From NCBI GenBank assembly GCA_900549955.1, contig URQH01000028.1, positions 1 through 17,814 of the forward strand: a stretch of 17,814 nt of DNA, given 5' to 3'. Below are positions 14,916 through 17,814 of this stretch, in pieces. Both the position numbers and the translations under genes were made by a program. The notes below the pieces were generated by a model that saw only the letters and a program-made list of their open reading frames with translations, did not search any database and was not told the origin of the DNA. The stretch's first letter is position 1, and each line of letters opens with the position of its first letter. Origin of the DNA: an uncultured Eubacteriales bacterium (GTDB lineage Bacteria; Bacillota; Clostridia; Christensenellales; CAG-138).

Positions 14916-15904
14916 TATGCGATCCCCCCTTGCTCCTGCAGCAGCTTTTTAAACTTCCGCCGATTGGCTTTTTTGCCGGTGATCTGCGTCTTCAGGCGCG
15001 GATCGATGATGACATAGGCAATGTCCACCAGCAGGTTGACCACCGTAAACATGATCGCCGTGACCAGGATGCCGCCCAGCATGCCGGGATAATTCTTCGT
15101 GCTGATGGCGTTGACCACGTAATTGCCGATGCCCGGAAGGGAGAACACCACCTCGATCGTCATGTTCCCGCCCAGCGCGTTGCCGAGGCCGGACCCTACG
15201 CTCGTGGCCACGGGGATCATGGCGTTGCGCATCATGTGCCGCCGCACGATCGTGCTCTCCTTCTGGCCCTTGGCCCTTGCCGTGCGGATGTAGTCCTGGC
15301 GCATGACCTCCAGCATGGAGGACCGGGTGATACGGATGTTTCCGGCCATGGAACCGATGGTGGCCACCACGATGGGCATGACCCAGCCCAGCGGCTTCTG
15401 CACGCCGAAGGACGGCAGCCACCCGAGTTCCACGGAAAACAGGCTGATCATCAGCATTGCCAGCCAGAACCCTGGCATGGACACGAACAAAACGGAGAGA
15501 AACAGGACCGCGGCGTCCACGGCAGTATACTGTTTCAGGGAGGACCAGATCCCCAAGGGGATGCCAATGAGGAAGCCCAGCGCCGTCGACGATACTGCAA
15601 GGATGAGCGTATAAGGTAATTTCGCAAGCACCTCGTCGCGGACCGGTTGCTGCGTAAAGTAGGACGTGCCAAAGTCAAACTCCGTAAAGATGCCGACCAC
15701 ATAATCCAGCCACCGCACGACAACCGGCTTGTCCAGGCCAAGTCTCGCATGGACTTCGTCGATCTGCTCCTGCGTAGCATTCTGATCAAGCAACGAGGCT
15801 GCCGGATCACCAGGCATGAGCACGGTGATTGCGAACACGATGGTGATGACGCCAATCATGACCGGTATCAACCATAGCAGCCGCTTGATGAAATACCTTA
15901 ACAT
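14915..15904 (-). CDS. ABC importer permease, DppB/OppB type
   Basis: A 329-residue permease beginning MLRYFIKRLLWLIPVMIG, the standard DppB start. GGGAGG lies 7 nt before the ATG at 15904, and an open frame extending further upstream is discarded. It shows the early MPGDPA motif (30-35), the periplasmic segment with FDFGTSY, the EAA loop DYIRTARAKGQKE (204-216), and GGNMTIEVVFSLPGIG (245-260) with DPRLK near the end. It forms the translocation pore with the DppC-like protein. The gap to the upstream propeller gene is 47 nt without a terminator, so transporter and propeller are probably co-transcribed. Confidence 0.95.
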   Translation of the reverse strand: MLRYFIKRLLWLIPVMIGVITIVFAITVLMPGDPAASLLDQNATQEQIDEVHARLGLDKPVVVRWLDYVVGIFTEFDFGTSYFTQQPVRDEVLAKLPYTLILAVSSTALGFLIGIPLGIWSSLKQYTAVDAAVLFLSVLFVSMPGFWLAMLMISLFSVELGWLPSFGVQKPLGWVMPIVVATIGSMAGNIRITRSSMLEVMRQDYIRTARAKGQKESTIVRRHMMRNAMIPVATSVGSGLGNALGGNMTIEVVFSLPGIGNYVVNAISTKNYPGMLGGILVTAIMFTVVNLLVDIAYVIIDPRLKTQITGKKANRRKFKKLLQEQGGIA

Positions 15905-15951
15905 GTACTCTCCTCCCGTTCCTGATAGCTGCGGTCCGTCCGTCCGTTTGT

Positions 15952-17049
15952 TCAGTTGCAGCGCTTCAGCGCAATGATCTGGTGCTCCTCGTTTGCATGG
16001 CACGGGAACAGATACAGGTTGCCCTTGGAATCCGCCGCGACATCGTGGCCGCGGAGGTTGCCGTTAAACACGCCCAGCTGGCCAACGATGTTGAACTCCA
16101 GGTCAAAGATCGTGACGTATCCGCCGCGGCCGACAACATAGACATACTGGCCATCGCAATCTACGCCGGACGGCTGCGCCATGTTGTGGCTGCAATAGGC
16201 GAGCACGTTCCCCTCGTTGTCAAATACGTGCACGGCGTCCTTTTCACGGTCGCAGACCCAGACGTTGTCGTTGGCATCCAGGCACAGCGAGTGCGGCAGG
16301 ACAAATTTCCCCGGCGTGTCGGTGGTATAGTCATAGACGCCCTTGCCGCCCCAGGTCTTGATTTTGCGTCCCTGGCGGTCGAACTTGTGGATCGCATAGT
16401 TGCCATACCCGTCGCACACGTAGATGTTGCCCTTGGAATCGACATCCACAGAGTTGGGATTGTGGAACGGCGTTTCGCAATACTGCGTGTTCTGGAAATC
16501 CAGCATCTGGTCATAGGGGCCATGTCCGCCATAGTGAATGGGCTCCGTCGCATAGAGGCCATAATGGATGCGAACGTAATGCGGGTCCAGCATCAGGTTG
16601 TGAGGCTTGTTCCCGTTGTTCTTGAAGGCCTCGCCGATCGTATTGACGATGTTGCCGTCCATGTCCATCTCGAGGATCTGCTGCTGCATAACGGTGGCGA
16701 TGAGGATGGTGTTCTCCGCCGTCACGTTGCCAAAGTGCACCGAACCCATCTTGCCTTCCCCGATCTTCTCCACATAATTCCCGTCCGGATCGAGCTTGAC
16801 AAAGCAGGTCTTCGGGCCCGGGTTCATACCCACGCCACCGCCGCGAAGCACGCAATACAGGTTGTCCTGCGCATCGCAGAAGCCGCCTGCCACGTTCCCG
16901 TTGACCGGAATCATATCCAGATCTTCCGGAAGCCCTTTGGCATAATCCATGAAAACCTCGTACTTGAACTTGCCGTCCCTGGTTTCGACATAGACGTGCT
17001 GTTCTTCCGTCCGGTTGTCCGGGCAGTGCATCATTTTGATCTCTTTCAT
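15952..17049 (-). CDS. NHL-repeat six-bladed beta-propeller protein
   Basis: A 365-residue protein without a signal peptide or membrane segment. NHL-type repeats are clear at about 55-98 (GGFCDAQDNLYCVLRGG), 196-235 (HNPNSVDVDSKGNIYVCDGYG), 251-285 (LPHSLCLDANDNVWVCDRE), 292-327 and 334-350, so a propeller is expected. It resembles the peptidylglycine amidating-lyase/NHL group, some of which are metal-dependent lyases or hydrolases, and others binding scaffolds. Between the first and second clear repeats lies a His/Tyr-rich insertion (HYVRIHYGLYATEPIHYGGHG, split here as residues 157-177) that could be a metal or substrate site. The start at 17049 has GGAGG 8 nt upstream; an ATG 15 nt earlier lies on the ribosome site. 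It sits 37 nt after the cyclase gene. Confidence 0.82.
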   Translation of the reverse strand: MKEIKMMHCPDNRTEEQHVYVETRDGKFKYEVFMDYAKGLPEDLDMIPVNGNVAGGFCDAQDNLYCVLRGGGVGMNPGPKTCFVKLDPDGNYVEKIGEGKMGSVHFGNVTAENTILIATVMQQQILEMDMDGNIVNTIGEAFKNNGNKPHNLMLDPHYVRIHYGLYATEPIHYGGHGPYDQMLDFQNTQYCETPFHNPNSVDVDSKGNIYVCDGYGNYAIHKFDRQGRKIKTWGGKGVYDYTTDTPGKFVLPHSLCLDANDNVWVCDREKDAVHVFDNEGNVLAYCSHNMAQPSGVDCDGQYVYVVGRGGYVTIFDLEFNIVGQLGVFNGNLRGHDVAADSKGNLYLFPCHANEEHQIIALKRCN

Positions 17050-17086
17050 GGTTCTTTCCTCCATCTCTTTTATTCAAATCCTTGGA

Positions 17087-17770
17087 TTATGCAAACTCTC
17101 TCATCCCTTCAATTGCAAAGACGCGGACGGGGCAGGAGTCGAGGCCCTTGATGTACAGCGGGGCAAAGGAGATGAAGAACGTCTCGCTGTGCAGCTCGTC
17201 CAGATTCTTGAGTACCTCCAAAAACGTGATGTTCTCCGCCATGCACACGTCATGGAACGGCTTCACGTCCTCGTTGCGGTTCTCAATCGACACCCCGTCG
17301 CCAAACCCTACGCACTTCACCCGGTGCGCAACCATCCATTGCGCCGTCTCCCCGTTCACAAACAGCCGCCTGTCCTCTTCCGTGTTCGTCTTCTCCGTGA
17401 ACGGCGTCAGCTTGTACGGCGAGTCCAGGATCACCACGTCCCCCGCCTTCACTTTGCCGCCCAAGACCCGGTCCAGCACTTCCCCCGTGATGTATCCGTT
17501 CGGCGCCACGCCCTCTACCGTCACGTAGATGCCCCGCCCCATAAAGCTCGTCAGCGGCAGCGACGACGCGTCCGGCCAATTGTCGTCGTGGTGGTACGGG
17601 CACTCGCAATGCGTCCCCAGGTGGCTCGTCAAATCCATGATCGTGTGAAAGTCGGGTATCGGCCCGCCCGTGTTGAACCGGTACAGGTGACACCGCCGCG
17701 TCTCCGTCGCCGGGTCCAGGTACTTCGTCAGGTCCACTACCCGCAGGCCGTTCAGTTCGTATGCGCTCAT
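17087..17770 (-). CDS. Cyclase-family metal-dependent hydrolase
   Basis: This 227-residue protein belongs to the cyclase/kynurenine-formamidase-like family (PF04199), whose members hydrolyse formamides, isatin-type lactams or cyclic amides with Mn or Zn. The metal motif is HLGTHCECPYH (50-60), fitting HxGTHx(D/E)xPxH with Glu in place of the more usual Asp, followed by D68 in WPDASSLPL. The C-terminal motif PFHDVCMAENITFLEVLKNLDEL (171-193) corresponds to the family's H...L...I.ILE.L.NL segment (H173, E185). GGGAGG lies 5 nt before the ATG at 17770; an in-frame ATG at 17791 also has a GGAG and would add seven residues. It is the first gene of the cluster visible here. Together with the lactonase and SnoaL-like genes it suggests ring-opening chemistry on an imported compound. 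Confidence 0.88.
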   Translation of the reverse strand: MSAYELNGLRVVDLTKYLDPATETRRCHLYRFNTGGPIPDFHTIMDLTSHLGTHCECPYHHDDNWPDASSLPLTSFMGRGIYVTVEGVAPNGYITGEVLDRVLGGKVKAGDVVILDSPYKLTPFTEKTNTEEDRRLFVNGETAQWMVAHRVKCVGFGDGVSIENRNEDVKPFHDVCMAENITFLEVLKNLDELHSETFFISFAPLYIKGLDSCPVRVFAIEGMREFA

Positions 17771-17814
17771 CGTTTCCTCCCTTGTCCTCATTTCCAGCTC
17801 CCGCGCCCTTCCAG

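Noticed and set aside
10359..15904. Calling the importer a true dipeptide transporter
   Set aside because: Family-5 importers carry many substrates and no peptidase is nearby, so only the family type is stated and no gene symbols are given.
15982..17151. 389-codon plus-strand frame over the NHL propeller gene
   Set aside because: The sense strand gives clear NHL repeats with a good ribosome site; the antisense reading is only hydrophobic Val/Ile/Asp runs produced by codon bias.
17788..17814. Possible C-terminal tail of an upstream gene ending LEGRGSWK then TGA
   Set aside because: Only eight codons are visible and the frame cannot be fixed from so little sequence; it would fit an ATGA overlap with the alternative cyclase start but is not supportable alone.
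1..17814. CRISPR arrays, tRNA or rRNA genes, insertion sequences, phage genes
   Set aside because: No regularly spaced repeats, cloverleaf-like segments, transposase motifs or terminal inverted repeats with target duplications were seen by eye.

Overview
The window is GC-rich bacterial DNA. Every gene I can support lies on the minus strand, so the biological order runs from high to low coordinates. Strong GGAGG-type ribosome sites, dipeptide-type ABC genes, a three-subunit molybdenum hydroxylase, a flavodoxin and a MATE exporter suggest a high-GC anaerobic Firmicute (Clostridia, perhaps Oscillospirales or Christensenellales). That assignment is an inference from style and content, not from a marker gene. 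The long plus-strand open frames are antisense shadows.

Region A (17770 to 7875) is one long, tightly packed catabolic/uptake cluster. In order it encodes a cyclase-family metal hydrolase, an NHL-repeat beta-propeller protein, dipeptide-type ABC permeases B and C, ABC ATPases D and F, the lipoprotein substrate-binding protein, a four-helix membrane protein of unknown function, a lactonase-type beta-propeller and a SnoaL/NTF2-like protein. Many stops and starts overlap. A 12-bp hairpin follows the binding-protein gene. The set looks like import of a small molecule followed by ring or lactone hydrolysis and dehydration/isomerisation; the substrate cannot be read from the sequence. The cluster promoter is probably to the right of the window.

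Region B (7666 to 5814) holds a MATE exporter and a 114-residue protein I do not recognise. The latter has its own good sigma-70 promoter and its own terminator.

Region C (5755 to 290) is a molybdenum-hydroxylase operon: a MocA-like cytidylyltransferase, then a fusion of a MobA/MocA-like domain that has lost its catalytic loop to a ModE-like winged helix, then the FAD, 2Fe-2S and molybdenum subunits, then a terminator. Upstream of the operon promoter is a 24-bp palindrome of the same form as a ModE box (CGTTAT-N12-ATAACG), with a second, half-preserved copy abutting the -35 element. The fusion protein lacks the molybdate-binding TOBE domains of ModE. I therefore propose that it is a cofactor-responsive rather than molybdate-responsive regulator acting on its own operon. 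This is the most interesting item in the window.

Region D (1 to 264) is the start of a flavodoxin gene with its own promoter, cut by the window edge. No tRNA, rRNA, CRISPR array, insertion sequence or phage gene was seen.
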